From positions 62,001-126,000 of the forward strand of contig JAHDXW010000001.1 of assembly GCA_023383015.1 (NCBI GenBank): DNA of 64,000 nucleotides, given 5' to 3'. The notes below the pieces were generated by a model. The model was given only the letters and a program-made list of their open reading frames with translations, did no database searches and was not told the DNA's origin. This stretch comes from Paracoccaceae bacterium (GTDB lineage Bacteria; Pseudomonadota; Alphaproteobacteria; Rhodobacterales; Rhodobacteraceae). Below are positions 25,488-35,754 of the stretch, one piece after another (the stretch's first letter is position 1; every line of letters starts with the position of its first letter). Made by a program: the position numbers and the translations under genes.

Positions 25488-26834
25488 ATGGCCACCGCTG
25501 CCAATGCCCCCGTGCAGGTGTCGAACCGGGGTTTCCTGGCCTCGCTGGAGGTCGACACCCGACTTCTGGGGATGATCGCCGCCTTCGGGATCATCTGCCT
25601 CGCCTTCCAGGTCTGGACCGGCATCCGCGTCGTCCCCGACACGCTGAACCCGCTGGCCTGGCTGACGCAGGGAACCTTCCTGACGCCACGGAACCTGTTC
25701 AACCTGTCTATCCAGACCGTGTCGGTTGCGATCATGGCCACCGGAATGGTGTTCATCATCGTCATGCGCCACATCGACCTCAGCGTCGGCGCGCTGCTCG
25801 GCACCTGCTCGGCGGTGATGGCGATGATGCAGACCTGGGTGCTGATCGAGGGCCTCGGGCTGCCGCTTGGCGACCCGCTGGTCGCGCCGCTCGCCGTCCT
25901 GGCGGGGCTGGTCGCGGGCACGGTGATCGGCGCCTTCCACGGCTGGCTGATCGGCTACCTCACGATCCCTGCCTTCATCGTCACGCTCGGCGGCCTGCTG
26001 GTCTGGCGAAACGTCGCCTGGCACCTGACCGGCGGCCAGACGATCGGCCCGCTCGATCAGAGCTTCCAGCTGTTCGGTGGCACCAACGGCACGATCGGCG
26101 AGACCGCCTCGTGGGTGGTCGGCGGCATCGGCGTGCTGGCCGCCTTCTGGGCGCTGTGGTCGGCGCGGCGCGACCGCATCGCGCACGAATTCCCCGTCAA
26201 GCCGAAGTGGGCCGAGCTGACGGTCGCGGGGCTGGTCGCCGCCGCCATCCTCGGCTTCGTATTGATCCTCAACTCCTACCAGATCCCGACCCTGCGGCTG
26301 CAGCGGATGTTCGCCGACCGCGGCGAGGCGATGCCCGAGGGCTACACCGCCGCCTTCGGCCTGCCGGTCTCGGTCCTGGTGCTGCTGGCGGTGGCGGTGG
26401 CGATGACCGTCGTCGCCCGGCGCACGCGCTTCGGCCGCTACATCTTTGCCGCCGGGGGCAACCCCGACGCGGCCGAGCTGTCGGGCATCAACACCCGGCT
26501 GATGACGGTCAAGGTCTTCGCGCTGATGGGCTTTCTCTGCGCCCTGTCGGCGGTCGTGGCGTCGGCCCGGCAGACCTTCCATTCCAACGACATCGGCACG
26601 CTGGACGAGCTGCGCGTGATCGCCGCGGCGGTGATCGGCGGCACGGCGCTGTCGGGCGGGATCGGGACGATCTACGGGGCCATCCTCGGCGCGCTGGTGA
26701 TGCAGAGCCTGCAGTCGGGCATGGCGATGGTCAACGTCGAGGCGCCCTACCAGAACATCGTCGTGGGCATCGTGCTGGTCTTCGCCGTCTGGGTCGACAT
26801 CCTCTACCGCAAGCGCATGGGGCTCCGCCGATGA
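25488..26834 (+). CDS. xylH: D-xylose ABC transporter permease
   Basis: This 448-residue inner-membrane permease has about ten or more hydrophobic segments, the conserved HIDLSVGALLG and the C-terminal GTALSGGIGTIYGAILGALVM of the sugar-permease (RbsC/XylH) family. GGAGCGCCCG precedes the ATG. Its stop overlaps the xylG start (ATGA). Confidence 0.93.
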   Translation: MATAANAPVQVSNRGFLASLEVDTRLLGMIAAFGIICLAFQVWTGIRVVPDTLNPLAWLTQGTFLTPRNLFNLSIQTVSVAIMATGMVFIIVMRHIDLSVGALLGTCSAVMAMMQTWVLIEGLGLPLGDPLVAPLAVLAGLVAGTVIGAFHGWLIGYLTIPAFIVTLGGLLVWRNVAWHLTGGQTIGPLDQSFQLFGGTNGTIGETASWVVGGIGVLAAFWALWSARRDRIAHEFPVKPKWAELTVAGLVAAAILGFVLILNSYQIPTLRLQRMFADRGEAMPEGYTAAFGLPVSVLVLLAVAVAMTVVARRTRFGRYIFAAGGNPDAAELSGINTRLMTVKVFALMGFLCALSAVVASARQTFHSNDIGTLDELRVIAAAVIGGTALSGGIGTIYGAILGALVMQSLQSGMAMVNVEAPYQNIVVGIVLVFAVWVDILYRKRMGLRR

Positions 26835-27592
26835 CCACCGCCCGCGTTCCCCTCGTCGAGATGCGCGACATGCAGAAGGCGTTCGGCGGCATCCGTGCCG
26901 TCGACCATGTGACGATCGACCTCTACCCCGGTGAGGTGGTCGGCGTGCTCGGCCACAACGGCGCCGGGAAGTCGGTGCTGATGAAGATGCTGTCGGGCGC
27001 CATCCAGCGCGACGGCGGAGAGATCTTCATCAACGGTTCCAGGGCCGAGATCACCAACCCACGGGACGCGCGCAAGTACAACCTCGAGACGATCTACCAG
27101 ACGCTGGCGCTGGCCGACAACCTCGACGCGGCCTCCAACCTCTTCCTCGGCCGCGAGCTGGTCACCCCCTTCGGCTTCGTTGACGATTCGACCATGGAGG
27201 CCGAGACGCGCAAGATCATGGCGCGCCTCAATCCGAACTTCCGCCGCTTCTCCGAGCCCGTCTCGGCACTGTCGGGCGGGCAGCGGCAGTCGGTGGCGAT
27301 CGCGCGGGCGGTGTATTTCAACGCCAGGATCCTGATCATGGACGAGCCGACCGCGGCGCTCGGCCCCTACGAGACGCAGACGGTGATGGAGCTTATCGAC
27401 GAGCTGCGCCGTCAGGGCATCGGCATCTTCCTGATCGACCACGACATCCACCAGGTGAAGGTGATGTGCGACCGGGCCCATGTGATGAAGAACGGCCAGC
27501 TGGTCGGGACGGTGAAGGTCGCGGACGTGACCGAGGACGACCTCCTCGCCATGATCATCGCCGGCAAGAAGCCCGAGCACATGGCGGCCTGA
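26831..27592 (+). CDS. xylG: Xylose ABC transporter ATPase, single-domain form
   Basis: This 253-residue protein has Walker A (GHNGAGKS), signature [15 protein letters not shown], Walker [13 protein letters not shown] and the switch histidine region IDHDIHQV. It has only one ATPase domain, whereas E. coli XylG has two in about 510 residues. Single-domain sugar ATPases of the FrcA type are usual in alphaproteobacteria and would work as a homodimer. It overlaps xylH and ends one base before the xylB start. Confidence 0.9.
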   Translation: MTTARVPLVEMRDMQKAFGGIRAVDHVTIDLYPGEVVGVLGHNGAGKSVLMKMLSGAIQRDGGEIFINGSRAEITNPRDARKYNLETIYQTLALADNLDAASNLFLGRELVTPFGFVDDSTMEAETRKIMARLNPNFRRFSEPVSALSGGQRQSVAIARAVYFNARILIMDEPTAALGPYETQTVMELIDELRRQGIGIFLIDHDIHQVKVMCDRAHVMKNGQLVGTVKVADVTEDDLLAMIIAGKKPEHMAA

Positions 27593-27593
27593 G

Positions 27594-29036
27594 ATGTATC
27601 TGGGCCTCGACCTCGGGACTTCGGGGCTGAAGGGCATCGTCATCGACGACGCCCAGCGCATGGTGGCCGAGGCGTCGGCCCCGCTCGCCGTCGCCCGGCC
27701 GCGCTCGGGCTGGTCGGAGCAGACGCCGGCCGACTGGATCGCCGCGGCGGAGGCCGTGCTCGACCGGCTTGCCGCGACCGCGGGGCTCGGCGCGGTGCGC
27801 GGGATCGGGCTGTCGGGGCAGATGCACGGCGCCACACTGCTCGACGCCACCGACGAGGTGCTGCGCCCCTGCATCCTGTGGAACGACACCCGCGCCGCCG
27901 AGGAGGCGGCCGAGCTGGACGGCGACCCGATCTTCCGCCGCGTCACCGGCAACATCGTCTTCCCGGGCTTCACCGCGCCCAAGCTCGTCTGGGTCGCGCG
28001 GCACGAGCCGGAGACATTCGCCCGCGTCGCGCGGGTGCTTCTGCCCAAGGACTACCTGCGCCTCTGGCTGACCGGCGAGCATGCGGCCGAGATGTCGGAC
28101 GCCGCCGGCACCGCCTGGTTCGACACCGGGGCGCGCGACTGGTCGGAGGCGCTGCTGGCTGCCTCCGGGATGGGCCGCTCGCAGATGCCGCGGCTGGTCG
28201 AGGGCTCCGAGGTTTCGGGGCACCTCCGGCCTGAGCTCGCCCGGCGCTGGGGCTTTGCGCCCGGCACGGTTGTGGCGGGCGGCGGCGGCGACAACGCGGC
28301 GTCGGGCATCGGCGTCGGCGTGGTGCGCGCCGGGCAGGCCTTCGTAAGCCTCGGCACCTCGGGGGTGCTGTTCGCGGCCACCGACGGCTTCGCGCCGGCG
28401 CCGGAGACCGCGATCCATGCCTTCTGCCACGCCCTTCCCGGACGCTGGCACCAGATGGGCGTGATCCTGGCCGCGACCGACGCACTGAACTGGTTCGCCC
28501 GCCTTGCGGGCGAGGGGCCGGCAGCGCTGACCGGGGCGCTCGGCCCCCTTGCCGCGCCGGGCGAGACCCTGTTCCTGCCCTATCTCGGCGGCGAGCGCAC
28601 GCCCCTGAACGACGCGGCGATCCGCGGCGCCTTCGTCGGGCTGGGCCATGCCACCGACCGCGCCGCCGCCACCCGCGCGGTACTGGAGGGCGTGGCCTTC
28701 GCGCTGCGCGACTGCCGCGACGCGCTCGCCGCCACCGGCACCCGGCCCGAGCGGCTGATCGCCGTCGGCGGCGGGGCGCGTTCGGCATACTGGTGTGCGC
28801 TGATCGCCAGCACTCTCGGCCTGCCGGTGGCCCTGCCCGAGGAGGGCGACTTCGGCGCCGCCTTCGGCGCTGCGCGGCTTGGCATGATGGCGGCCACCGG
28901 GGCCGGGGCCGAGATCGCCACGCCCCCCGCCATCGCCCGCGCCTTTGAACCCGACCCCGTGCTCGCCCCCGCCTTCGACGCCGCCCATGCCCGCTGGCGG
29001 GCGGCCCGCGACGCCATCCGAGGACTGCCCCGATGA
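27594..29036 (+). CDS. xylB: Xylulokinase
   Basis: This 480-residue FGGY kinase phosphorylates D-xylulose to xylulose 5-phosphate. It has the N-terminal [29 protein letters not shown], the WNDTR motif and the C-terminal [20 protein letters not shown] is characteristic of xylulokinases and separates it from the glycerol kinase in this window. The stop overlaps the xylA start by four bases. Confidence 0.95.
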   Translation: MYLGLDLGTSGLKGIVIDDAQRMVAEASAPLAVARPRSGWSEQTPADWIAAAEAVLDRLAATAGLGAVRGIGLSGQMHGATLLDATDEVLRPCILWNDTRAAEEAAELDGDPIFRRVTGNIVFPGFTAPKLVWVARHEPETFARVARVLLPKDYLRLWLTGEHAAEMSDAAGTAWFDTGARDWSEALLAASGMGRSQMPRLVEGSEVSGHLRPELARRWGFAPGTVVAGGGGDNAASGIGVGVVRAGQAFVSLGTSGVLFAATDGFAPAPETAIHAFCHALPGRWHQMGVILAATDALNWFARLAGEGPAALTGALGPLAAPGETLFLPYLGGERTPLNDAAIRGAFVGLGHATDRAAATRAVLEGVAFALRDCRDALAATGTRPERLIAVGGGARSAYWCALIASTLGLPVALPEEGDFGAAFGAARLGMMAATGAGAEIATPPAIARAFEPDPVLAPAFDAAHARWRAARDAIRGLPR

Positions 29037-30334
29037 CCGGCTACTTCGACGCCATCCCCCCCATCCTACACGAGGGCCCCGACAGCACCGGCGACTTCGC
29101 CTTCCGCCACTACGACCCAGATGCGGTGGTCCTCGGCCGGCGGCTCGAGGACCAGCTGCGCTTCGCAATCGCGTGGTGGCACGGTTTCGCCTGGCCGGGC
29201 ACCGACCCCTTCGGCGGCCCGACGTTCGAGCGGCCCTGGTTCGGCGACGGCATGGCGCAGGCCCGCGCCAAGGCCGACGCGGCCTTCGACCTCTTCGCCA
29301 TCCTCGGGGTGCCGTACTTCTGCTTTCACGACGCCGACATCCGCCCCGAGGGGCGCGACTTCGCCGAGAACACCGCCAATCTCGACGCCATGGTCGACTA
29401 CATCGGCCAGAAGATGGCCGACGGCGGCCCGCGGCTCTTGTGGGGCACGGCGAACCTCTTCTCGCACCGGCGCTACATGGCCGGCGCGGCGACCAACCCC
29501 GACCCCGAGGTCTTCGCCTTCGCCGCCGCCACAGTGAAGACCTGCCTCGAGGCCACCCACCGGCTGGGCGGCGCCAACTACGTGCTCTGGGGCGGGCGCG
29601 AGGGCTACGAGACGCTGCTCAACACAGACCTCGGCCGCGCCCGGGCGCAGGCCGGGCGGTTCCTGGCGATGGTCGTCGAGCACAAGCACCGGATCGGCTT
29701 TCCGGGCACGATCCTGATCGAGCCCAAGCCGCAGGAACCCACCAAGCACCAGTTCGACTTCGACGTCGCCACCGTCTACGGCTTCCTGAAGGATTTCGGG
29801 CTCGAGCGCGAGGTGAAGGTGAACATCGAGCAGGGCCACGCGCTGCTTGCCGGCCACAGCTTCGAACACGAGATCGCGCTGGCCGCGAGCCTCGGCATCT
29901 TCGGCTCGATCGACATGAACCGCAACGACGTCCAGTCTGGCTGGGATACCGACCAGTTCCCGAATGCGGTGCCCGAGGTGGCGCTGGCCTATCACGAGAT
30001 CATCAAGGCCGGCGGCTTCACCACCGGGGGCACCAACTTCGACGCCAAGCTCCGCCGCCAGAGCCTCGACCCCGCGGATCTCGTCCTTGCCCATGTCGGT
30101 GCGATGGACGTCTGCGCCCGCGCCTTCCGCGCCGCCGCGCGCATGTGGGAGGACGGTGCCATCGAATCCGCCCGCCGCGACCGCTATGCCGGCTGGGAGA
30201 CGGCGGACGCGCAAGCCATGCTGACCTCCGACCTCGGCGTCATCGAGGCGCAGGTACGCGCCCGCCGCATCAACCCGGTGCCGCGCTCGGGCAGGCAGGA
30301 GCGGCTGGAGAACCTTGTCAACCGATACGTCTAG
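29033..30334 (+). CDS. xylA: Xylose isomerase
   Basis: This 433-residue class II enzyme converts D-xylose to D-xylulose with two divalent metals. The catalytic [12 protein letters not shown], the metal-binding [17 protein letters not shown] and the downstream [17 protein letters not shown] and GSIDMNR stretches are all intact. It is the last gene of the operon, after its partner kinase. A 14-base self-complementary sequence (30337-30350) follows the stop but is too short to call a terminator. Confidence 0.97.
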   Translation: MTGYFDAIPPILHEGPDSTGDFAFRHYDPDAVVLGRRLEDQLRFAIAWWHGFAWPGTDPFGGPTFERPWFGDGMAQARAKADAAFDLFAILGVPYFCFHDADIRPEGRDFAENTANLDAMVDYIGQKMADGGPRLLWGTANLFSHRRYMAGAATNPDPEVFAFAAATVKTCLEATHRLGGANYVLWGGREGYETLLNTDLGRARAQAGRFLAMVVEHKHRIGFPGTILIEPKPQEPTKHQFDFDVATVYGFLKDFGLEREVKVNIEQGHALLAGHSFEHEIALAASLGIFGSIDMNRNDVQSGWDTDQFPNAVPEVALAYHEIIKAGGFTTGGTNFDAKLRRQSLDPADLVLAHVGAMDVCARAFRAAARMWEDGAIESARRDRYAGWETADAQAMLTSDLGVIEAQVRARRINPVPRSGRQERLENLVNRYV

Positions 30335-30369
30335 GGCGGATCCGGATCCGATGTTGCCGGACGGAAATA

Positions 30370-30398
30370 TTGACTGGGGGATGCGTCTTTTCTAGCCT
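30370..30398 (+). promoter_or_regulatory. Putative promoter of the sulfite-oxidase-type operon
   Basis: TTGACT (30370-30375) is followed after 17 bases by TAGCCT (30393-30398), 87 bases before the ATG at 30485. It lies in a locally AT-richer gap after xylA. Confidence 0.4.
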
Positions 30399-30484
30399 CG
30401 GATGCACTTAAGCTGATCTGTTCAGCTTTTCCGCCCGGCCGTCGTGGCGGGGCGAGGGTGCAACCCCGGGGGAGGAAACCGGAC

Positions 30485-31792
30485 ATGACCACTCAGCGCA
30501 GCACCGACCGGGCCGGCCGCGACGATACCGGCCTGGCCGTCGCCGTCAGCCGGCGTTCGGGCGTCAGCCGGAGGGGGTTTCTCGGCGGGACCGGCCTTGT
30601 GGCCATCACCGCCGCCGCCGGAGGAGCGATTCCATTCGCCGCGGGCCTTTCGGGTGGGCTGGTTCCCGCCGCGATGGCGCAGACCGCGCCCGCGCCCTTC
30701 GAGTTTCCCGGCAAGGTGACGGGGCTGAGCCTGCTGGGCGACCGGCCGCTGGTGGCCGAGACGCCCGAGCACCTGCTCGACGACGAGACCACGCCGATCG
30801 AGAAGTTCTTCATCCGCAACAACGGCACCCCCCCCGATCCGGTCGCCGACCCCGACTCCTGGCAGCTGACGGTCGAGGGCCTGGTCGACCAGCCGCTGAC
30901 CCTGACGGTGGGCGAGCTCAAGTCGAGGTTCGAGAACGTCACCTACCGCATGGTCCTGGAATGCGGCGGCAACGGGCGCGCGTTCTTCGACCCGCCTGCC
31001 CGCGGGAACCAGTGGACGAACGGCGGCGCAGGCTGTGCCGAGTGGACGGGGGTGCGCCTTGGCGACGTGCTGAAGGCGGCGGGCGTGAAGCCCGGGGCGA
31101 TCTACACCGCGCATTACGGCGCCGACACACATCTGTCGGGAGATCCCGCCCGCCTGCCGCTGTCACGGGGGGTGCGGCTCGAGAAGGCGATGGAGGAACA
31201 CAGCCTGATCGTCTGGGGCATGAACGGCCAGCCCCTGCCCGAGATCCACGGAGGGCCGCTGCGGCTGATCATTCCCGGCTGGCCCGGCTCGGCCTCGCAC
31301 AAATGGGTCAACCGGATCGAGCTGCGCGATGTCGAGCACGACGGGCCCGGGATGACCGGCACCTCCTACCGCGTGGCCATCAAGCCGATGATCCCGGGGG
31401 CCGAGCCCGAGTCGGGCAACTTCCGGATCCTCGAATCGATGCCCGTTCGCTCGATCATCTCCTCGCCGGCCAACGGAACCACCCTGCCTGCCGGCTCGCG
31501 GCGGCTGGCGCTGCGCGGCGCGGCATGGAACGGCGAGAAGGGCGTGCAGGCGGTCCACGTGTCGGTCGACTTCGGCGCCACCTGGCATGCGGCGATGCTG
31601 GCCGACCCGCGCAACCGCTACGACTGGCGCCGCTGGACCGCCGAGGTCGACCTGCCGCTGGACGGCTACTACGAGGTCTGGACACGGGCGACCGATGGCG
31701 AGGGGGTGATGCAGCCGCACGTCGCCGGCAACTGGAACCCGCAGGGATACGGCGGAAACCCGATGCACCGGATCGCCGTGCTGGTGGGCTGA
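30485..31792 (+). CDS. Sulfite-oxidase-type molybdopterin enzyme, Tat-exported
   Basis: This 435-residue protein has a twin-arginine leader (SRRGFLGGTG) and an Ala-rich export segment. The Mo-pterin domain shows the expected Cys ligand in MVLECGGNGR (about residue 160), PLPEIHGGPLRLIIPGWPG and SHKWV. A C-terminal dimerisation domain follows (about residues 305-435). It is likely a periplasmic sulfite dehydrogenase of the SorA/SoxC group, passing electrons to the small cytochrome encoded next. The ATG at 30485 gives the complete Tat signal and has GGAGGAAACC upstream. Sulfite as the substrate is inferred from family membership. Confidence 0.88.
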   Translation: MTTQRSTDRAGRDDTGLAVAVSRRSGVSRRGFLGGTGLVAITAAAGGAIPFAAGLSGGLVPAAMAQTAPAPFEFPGKVTGLSLLGDRPLVAETPEHLLDDETTPIEKFFIRNNGTPPDPVADPDSWQLTVEGLVDQPLTLTVGELKSRFENVTYRMVLECGGNGRAFFDPPARGNQWTNGGAGCAEWTGVRLGDVLKAAGVKPGAIYTAHYGADTHLSGDPARLPLSRGVRLEKAMEEHSLIVWGMNGQPLPEIHGGPLRLIIPGWPGSASHKWVNRIELRDVEHDGPGMTGTSYRVAIKPMIPGAEPESGNFRILESMPVRSIISSPANGTTLPAGSRRLALRGAAWNGEKGVQAVHVSVDFGATWHAAMLADPRNRYDWRRWTAEVDLPLDGYYEVWTRATDGEGVMQPHVAGNWNPQGYGGNPMHRIAVLVG

Positions 31793-31800
31793 GGTCCGGG

Positions 31801-32151
31801 GTGGCCCTGCGAACGGCCGTTGCAGGAGGGCGCCGCCGCCTGGCGGCGCTCGCCTGCGCCCTCGCCTGCGCGGCGCCGGCCGCGGCCTTCGAGTCGCCCG
31901 AGGAGCTTCCCGACGGCGAGGGACGGGACGACACGTTCTATTTCTGCTCGGCCTGCCACAGCTTCACCGTGGTGGCGCGCCAGGGGATGAGCCGGGCGCT
32001 CTGGGACGATACGCTGACCTGGATGTCCGAGCGCCACGGCATGCTCGAACTCGAGGGCGAGGAGCGGCGCCTGATCCTCGACTACCTCGCGGCGACCTAC
32101 CCGCCGAAGGCGGCGAGCGGCTGGGTCAACCCCTTCGCCCCACGGAACTGA
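31801..32151 (+). CDS. Small c-type cytochrome, partner of the molybdoenzyme
   Basis: This 116-residue protein starts at GTG 31801, only 8 bases after the previous stop, with GAGG just before it. A signal peptide (LAALACALACAAPAAAF) leads to one haem site CSACH (Cys49, Cys52, His53). A Met in SERHGM or nearby may be the distal ligand. SorB-type cytochromes accept electrons from sulfite dehydrogenase in the periplasm, and the gene order supports that role. Its 3' end overlaps the 3' end of bchO on the other strand by 26 bases. Confidence 0.85.
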   Translation: MALRTAVAGGRRRLAALACALACAAPAAAFESPEELPDGEGRDDTFYFCSACHSFTVVARQGMSRALWDDTLTWMSERHGMLELEGEERRLILDYLAATYPPKAASGWVNPFAPRN

Positions 32152-33061
32152 GGCGCGGCTGCCCCTGCCCCGGGGGCGCCCCCGCCGGCTGGGCGGGCGG
32201 CGCCAGGCGCGGGCCGATCCAATCCGCGATCGCCGCCGCCGCAACGGCCGGTGCCTCCTCGTGCAGCAGATGGCCGAGGTCGGGGAAACCCTTCAGCTCG
32301 GCCTGCGGCATCCGCGCCGCGGCGGCGGCCACCGTCGCGGGCGGCACCGCGCGGTCGCGGCCGCCGACCAGAAACAGCGCCGGTACCGCGATGCGCGGAA
32401 GATCGGCGGCCAGCCGCTCCAGTCGCCAGGCGGCCATCATGGCCAGCGTACCCCCGACATGGGCGCGGTCGGCCATCAGGCGGCGGTAAAGGCCCAGCCC
32501 TTCGGCGTCGAGTCGGCTGCCGGTCGACTCGATGATGCCGCGCACCGTCTCGGGGCCGGCACCGCGGACCAGGAACGGTGCGGTCAGCGGGTTGAGCGCC
32601 ATGGCCCGCGCCAGTACCGGAAACAGCCAGCCGGCGACGCCGCGGAACGCGGCGAGCGCGGGGTTGATGCCGACAACCCCCGCCGGCGGCTCGGGCAGCG
32701 CCGCCGCCAGCCGCAGCGCCACCGCCGCCCCGGCGGAATGGCCGACCAGCGCTGCCGGCGCCGGCACCTCGGCTGCCAAGAGCCGGGCAAGGTCGGCCGC
32801 GATCGCCTCTGGCGTCAGCCGGCTGCGGCTGCCGCAGCGGCTGAACCCCTGCCCCGGCAGGTCGACGGCGACGACGCGGAAGCGCCCGGCCAGCAGCGGC
32901 AGCACCCGCCGCCAGCTATGCACCGAGGCACCGGCCCCGTGCAGCAGCACAACCAGCGGCCCCGTGCCGGCATCCTGCAGGTGCCAGCGGTGGGGCGGGC
33001 AGTCGACAAAGCGCGACTGCGCAGCATTCGGCCACCCGGAACCGTCGCGGGCCCAGTCCAC
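32126..33061 (-). CDS. bchO: BchO, alpha/beta hydrolase of the Mg-chelatase cluster
   Basis: This 311-residue alpha/beta hydrolase has the oxyanion motif LLHGAGASVHSW and nucleophile elbow GHSAGAAVALRL. BchO is encoded with the Mg-chelatase genes of purple bacteria and is thought to assist magnesium insertion; its exact reaction is unsettled. The GTG at 33061 was chosen because the MDWARDG...WPN start matches the family. It lies 24 bases after the bchD stop. The C-terminal tail of about 25 residues is Pro/Gly-rich and its codons overlap the cytochrome gene antisense. Confidence 0.9.
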   Translation of the reverse strand: MDWARDGSGWPNAAQSRFVDCPPHRWHLQDAGTGPLVVLLHGAGASVHSWRRVLPLLAGRFRVVAVDLPGQGFSRCGSRSRLTPEAIAADLARLLAAEVPAPAALVGHSAGAAVALRLAAALPEPPAGVVGINPALAAFRGVAGWLFPVLARAMALNPLTAPFLVRGAGPETVRGIIESTGSRLDAEGLGLYRRLMADRAHVGGTLAMMAAWRLERLAADLPRIAVPALFLVGGRDRAVPPATVAAAAARMPQAELKGFPDLGHLLHEEAPAVAAAAIADWIGPRLAPPAQPAGAPPGQGQPRLSSVGRRG

Positions 33062-33085
33062 CTCAGCCGCCGGCGCACGTCGGGC

Positions 33086-34753
33086 TCATCGGCCCAGCGC
33101 CGCCGCAACCGCGGCGCTGATCCGCGCCGAATCGGCCCGCGGCAGCGGCAGGCAGGCACCGCCCATCGCCGCCGCAAGGCGGGCCAGCGCCGGCTCGGGG
33201 CGGGCCCCGGTGTCGATCACCAGCGACGGCAGGGCCGCGGCACGCAGCAGCCGGGCAAGCCGCTCGGCGTCGGCGGCGGCGGCGGTGCGGTCGGCCCGCC
33301 CGTCCAGCGCGATGTTGGCGCGCCCGTCGGTCATCAGAGCGAGCGCGGGCGTCATCCCGCGCCCGCGGGCCGCACGCGACAGCGCGAGCGCCGCCTCGAG
33401 CCCGGCTGCGAGCGGCGTCGCCCCGCCGCCCGGCAGGGCGGCAAGCCGCCGCCTGGTCTGCACGAGCGAGCGTGTCGGCGGCAGGAGCACCTCCGCGGTC
33501 CGGCCACGGAAGGCCACCAGCGCGACATGATCCCGCCTGGCGTAGGCCTCGGCCAGCAGTCGCTCGACGGCACCCTTGGCCTCGGCCAGCCGGGCAACGG
33601 CGGCCGAACCCGAGGCGTCGACGGCGAAGATCACCAGCCGGTCGCTGCGCTCGTCGAAGCGGCGCAGGCGCAGATCCTCCGGCCGCAGGTGGACGAGGCG
33701 GGGGACTGCCGCCTGCGCCCGGCGCAGCACCTGCCAGGGCGCCGCCGCGCGCAGGGTCGCGACGAGATCGAGGCGCGCCTCGCCGGCAGGCCGGCCGGGG
33801 CGTGCCGGCAGCGGCCGGCCGCGGCGGTTGCCCTTGCGCGCCGCTCCGGCCCCAGTCCCGGCCGGCGCCGCCCGCGCCCCCCGCACCGCCGCAAGCCGGT
33901 CGAGAAGGCCGGCGGGCAAAAGCGCACGCGCCGCGGCGACCAGGATGTCGGCGGCGGGCGACGCGGCGGCGGGGTCGCCGCCCCTGCCCCCGGCATCCGG
34001 CGGCGGCCGCGGGGTGTCGGCGGCCTCGGCCTCCGGGGCGGGCAGGCGGGTGGCGCGCGGTGCCAGCACCAGTTCGACCGCAAGGCGCAGCTCGTCCGGC
34101 CCGGCCAGCGGCCGCCCGGACAGCGCCGCCGCCGCCCGGGCGGCCCGCAGCGCGAGAAGCGGGGCACGCAGGCTGTCGATGCCCAGCGCGAGAGCGACGC
34201 GGGAGAGGTCGCCGGCCGCACCCGGCGGCAGGGCGGTGGCGGCGAGCCGGGCCCGTGCGGGGCCGAGGGAAGCGAGGTCGGGGGCATCGGTGTCGCCCCA
34301 GGCCAGGCCGTCGAGCTCGACGTGCAGCGCCAGCCGGTCGGCCAGCGCCGGGGCCAGCGCCTCCTCGGGGCAGGCCCCTTCGTCGATGGCCACCAGCGCG
34401 TGGCCCGAACGGCCGTCGAGCGCCATGGCCAGCCGGGCGGCAAGCCCCGGGCCCGCCCGCTCGGCCATCGGCAACACCAGCGCGGCCGGCGCCGCAAGCA
34501 GGCCCGCGCGTGTCACCGGCCGTCCCTCGGCCAGCGTTGCCGCAAGGTCGAGCCCGCCGAACAGCGCCTCGTCGCCGACCGCGGGATGCAGGCGGACAGG
34601 CGGCAGCGGCAGCACCGCCAGCCCGTCGGTCAGCCGGTCGCGCACCGGCCCGGCCCGGGCGCGCAGCCACATCCCGCCCAGCCCGGCCGGATCGATCGCG
34701 AGCAACCGCAGCGCTGCCTCCGCCCGCCTCCAGCGCGCGGCGCCCTCGCTCAC
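33086..34753 (-). CDS. bchD: Magnesium chelatase subunit D
   Basis: This 555-residue protein has an N-terminal AAA+-like half lacking a good Walker A. A Pro/Gly/Ala-rich linker follows (about residues 240-300), then a C-terminal von Willebrand A domain with the MIDAS motif DASGS (about residue 378) and LMTDGRAN. With BchI and BchH it inserts Mg2+ into protoporphyrin IX, the committed step to bacteriochlorophyll. The GTG start overlaps the bchI stop (GTGA). Its order after bchI matches Rhodobacter. Confidence 0.93.
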   Translation of the reverse strand: MSEGAARWRRAEAALRLLAIDPAGLGGMWLRARAGPVRDRLTDGLAVLPLPPVRLHPAVGDEALFGGLDLAATLAEGRPVTRAGLLAAPAALVLPMAERAGPGLAARLAMALDGRSGHALVAIDEGACPEEALAPALADRLALHVELDGLAWGDTDAPDLASLGPARARLAATALPPGAAGDLSRVALALGIDSLRAPLLALRAARAAAALSGRPLAGPDELRLAVELVLAPRATRLPAPEAEAADTPRPPPDAGGRGGDPAAASPAADILVAAARALLPAGLLDRLAAVRGARAAPAGTGAGAARKGNRRGRPLPARPGRPAGEARLDLVATLRAAAPWQVLRRAQAAVPRLVHLRPEDLRLRRFDERSDRLVIFAVDASGSAAVARLAEAKGAVERLLAEAYARRDHVALVAFRGRTAEVLLPPTRSLVQTRRRLAALPGGGATPLAAGLEAALALSRAARGRGMTPALALMTDGRANIALDGRADRTAAAADAERLARLLRAAALPSLVIDTGARPEPALARLAAAMGGACLPLPRADSARISAAVAAALGR

Positions 34754-35754
34754 CCGAACACCTCTTCCACCGCCCGGCCGACGCGCGCGCCCGAGCCGGC
34801 CTCGTCCAGCGGGTCGCGGCGCAGCCGGTGGCGCAGCGCCAACGGTGCGATCCGCCGCAGATGCGCACGCCCGACCGTCTCGGCGCCCTCGAAGGCTGCC
34901 AGCGCGCGGGCGGCGCGCAAGAGCGTCAGCTCGCCCCGCAGCCCGTCCGAGCCCAGCGCCACGCAGAGTTCCGCACAGTCGCGCAGCACCGCATCGGGCG
35001 CACGGGTACCGCCGAGCCGGGCGCGCGCTGCAAGGATGGCGCGTCGCAGTCGCCCTTCCTCGCGCTGCCAGCGCCGCACGAAGGCCGCGGGGTCGGTCTC
35101 GTAGGCGTCGCGCCGGCGGATCACCTCGATCCGGGCCTCGATGTCGCGCGGGCTCGTCACCTCGACCGACAGGCCGAAGCGATCCAGAAGCTGAGGGCGC
35201 AGCTCGCCCTCCTCGGGGTTTCCCGAGCCGACGAGGACGAAGCGCGCGGCGTGGCGGATCGACAACCCCTCGCGCTCGACGACGTTGCGGCCCGACTGGG
35301 CGACGTCGAGCAGCAGGTCGACGAGGTGATCCTCGAGGAGGTTGACCTCGTCGATGTAGAGGTAGCCGCGGTTCGCGCGGGCGAGCAGCCCCGGCTCGAA
35401 CGACTTCTCGCCGCGGGCGAGCGCGCGCTCGATGTCGAGCGCGCCCACCACCCGGTCCTCGGTGGCGCCGAGCGGCAGGTCGACGACCGGCGTCGGCCGC
35501 GCCACGATCCGGCGCGAGGCGACCTGCGCCCAGTCGGGCACATCCTCGAGCCGCGCCGAGTTCACCGGGCAGCCCTCCACCGCCCGGATCGGCGGCAGCA
35601 GCGCCGCCAGTCCCCTGACCGCGGTCGACTTGCCGGTGCCACGGTCGCCGAAGATCAGAACGCCGCCGATGCCGAGGTCGATCGCGGTCAGGACCAGCGC
35701 GGTCTTCATCTCCTCCTGGCCGACGATGGCCGTGAACGGGTAGGGGGCGGTCAT
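34750..35754 (-). CDS. bchI: Magnesium chelatase ATPase subunit I
   Basis: This 334-residue AAA+ ATPase has Walker [10 protein letters not shown] (residues 36-44), Walker B with [18 protein letters not shown], and [17 protein letters not shown] containing the arginine finger region. It forms the hexameric motor of the Mg-chelatase with BchD. The start overlaps the crtA stop by four bases (ATGA), so it is co-transcribed with crtA from the crtA-crtI gap. Confidence 0.96.
   Translation of the reverse strand: MTAPYPFTAIVGQEEMKTALVLTAIDLGIGGVLIFGDRGTGKSTAVRGLAALLPPIRAVEGCPVNSARLEDVPDWAQVASRRIVARPTPVVDLPLGATEDRVVGALDIERALARGEKSFEPGLLARANRGYLYIDEVNLLEDHLVDLLLDVAQSGRNVVEREGLSIRHAARFVLVGSGNPEEGELRPQLLDRFGLSVEVTSPRDIEARIEVIRRRDAYETDPAAFVRRWQREEGRLRRAILAARARLGGTRAPDAVLRDCAELCVALGSDGLRGELTLLRAARALAAFEGAETVGRAHLRRIAPLALRHRLRRDPLDEAGSGARVGRAVEEVFG

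Noticed and set aside
26831-27592. XylG as a truncated gene because it has one ATPase domain
   Set aside because: All ATPase motifs are complete, the gene joins its neighbours with normal overlaps, and single-domain forms are usual in alphaproteobacteria.
30337-30350. Self-complementary CGGATCCGGATCCG after xylA as a terminator
   Set aside because: It is a short palindrome of repeated GGATCC with no loop-forming centre and no T-run.
32261-35104. A 947-codon plus-strand frame over bchO-bchD-bchI
   Set aside because: Composition-driven antisense frame; the minus-strand genes there carry clear Mg-chelatase motifs.
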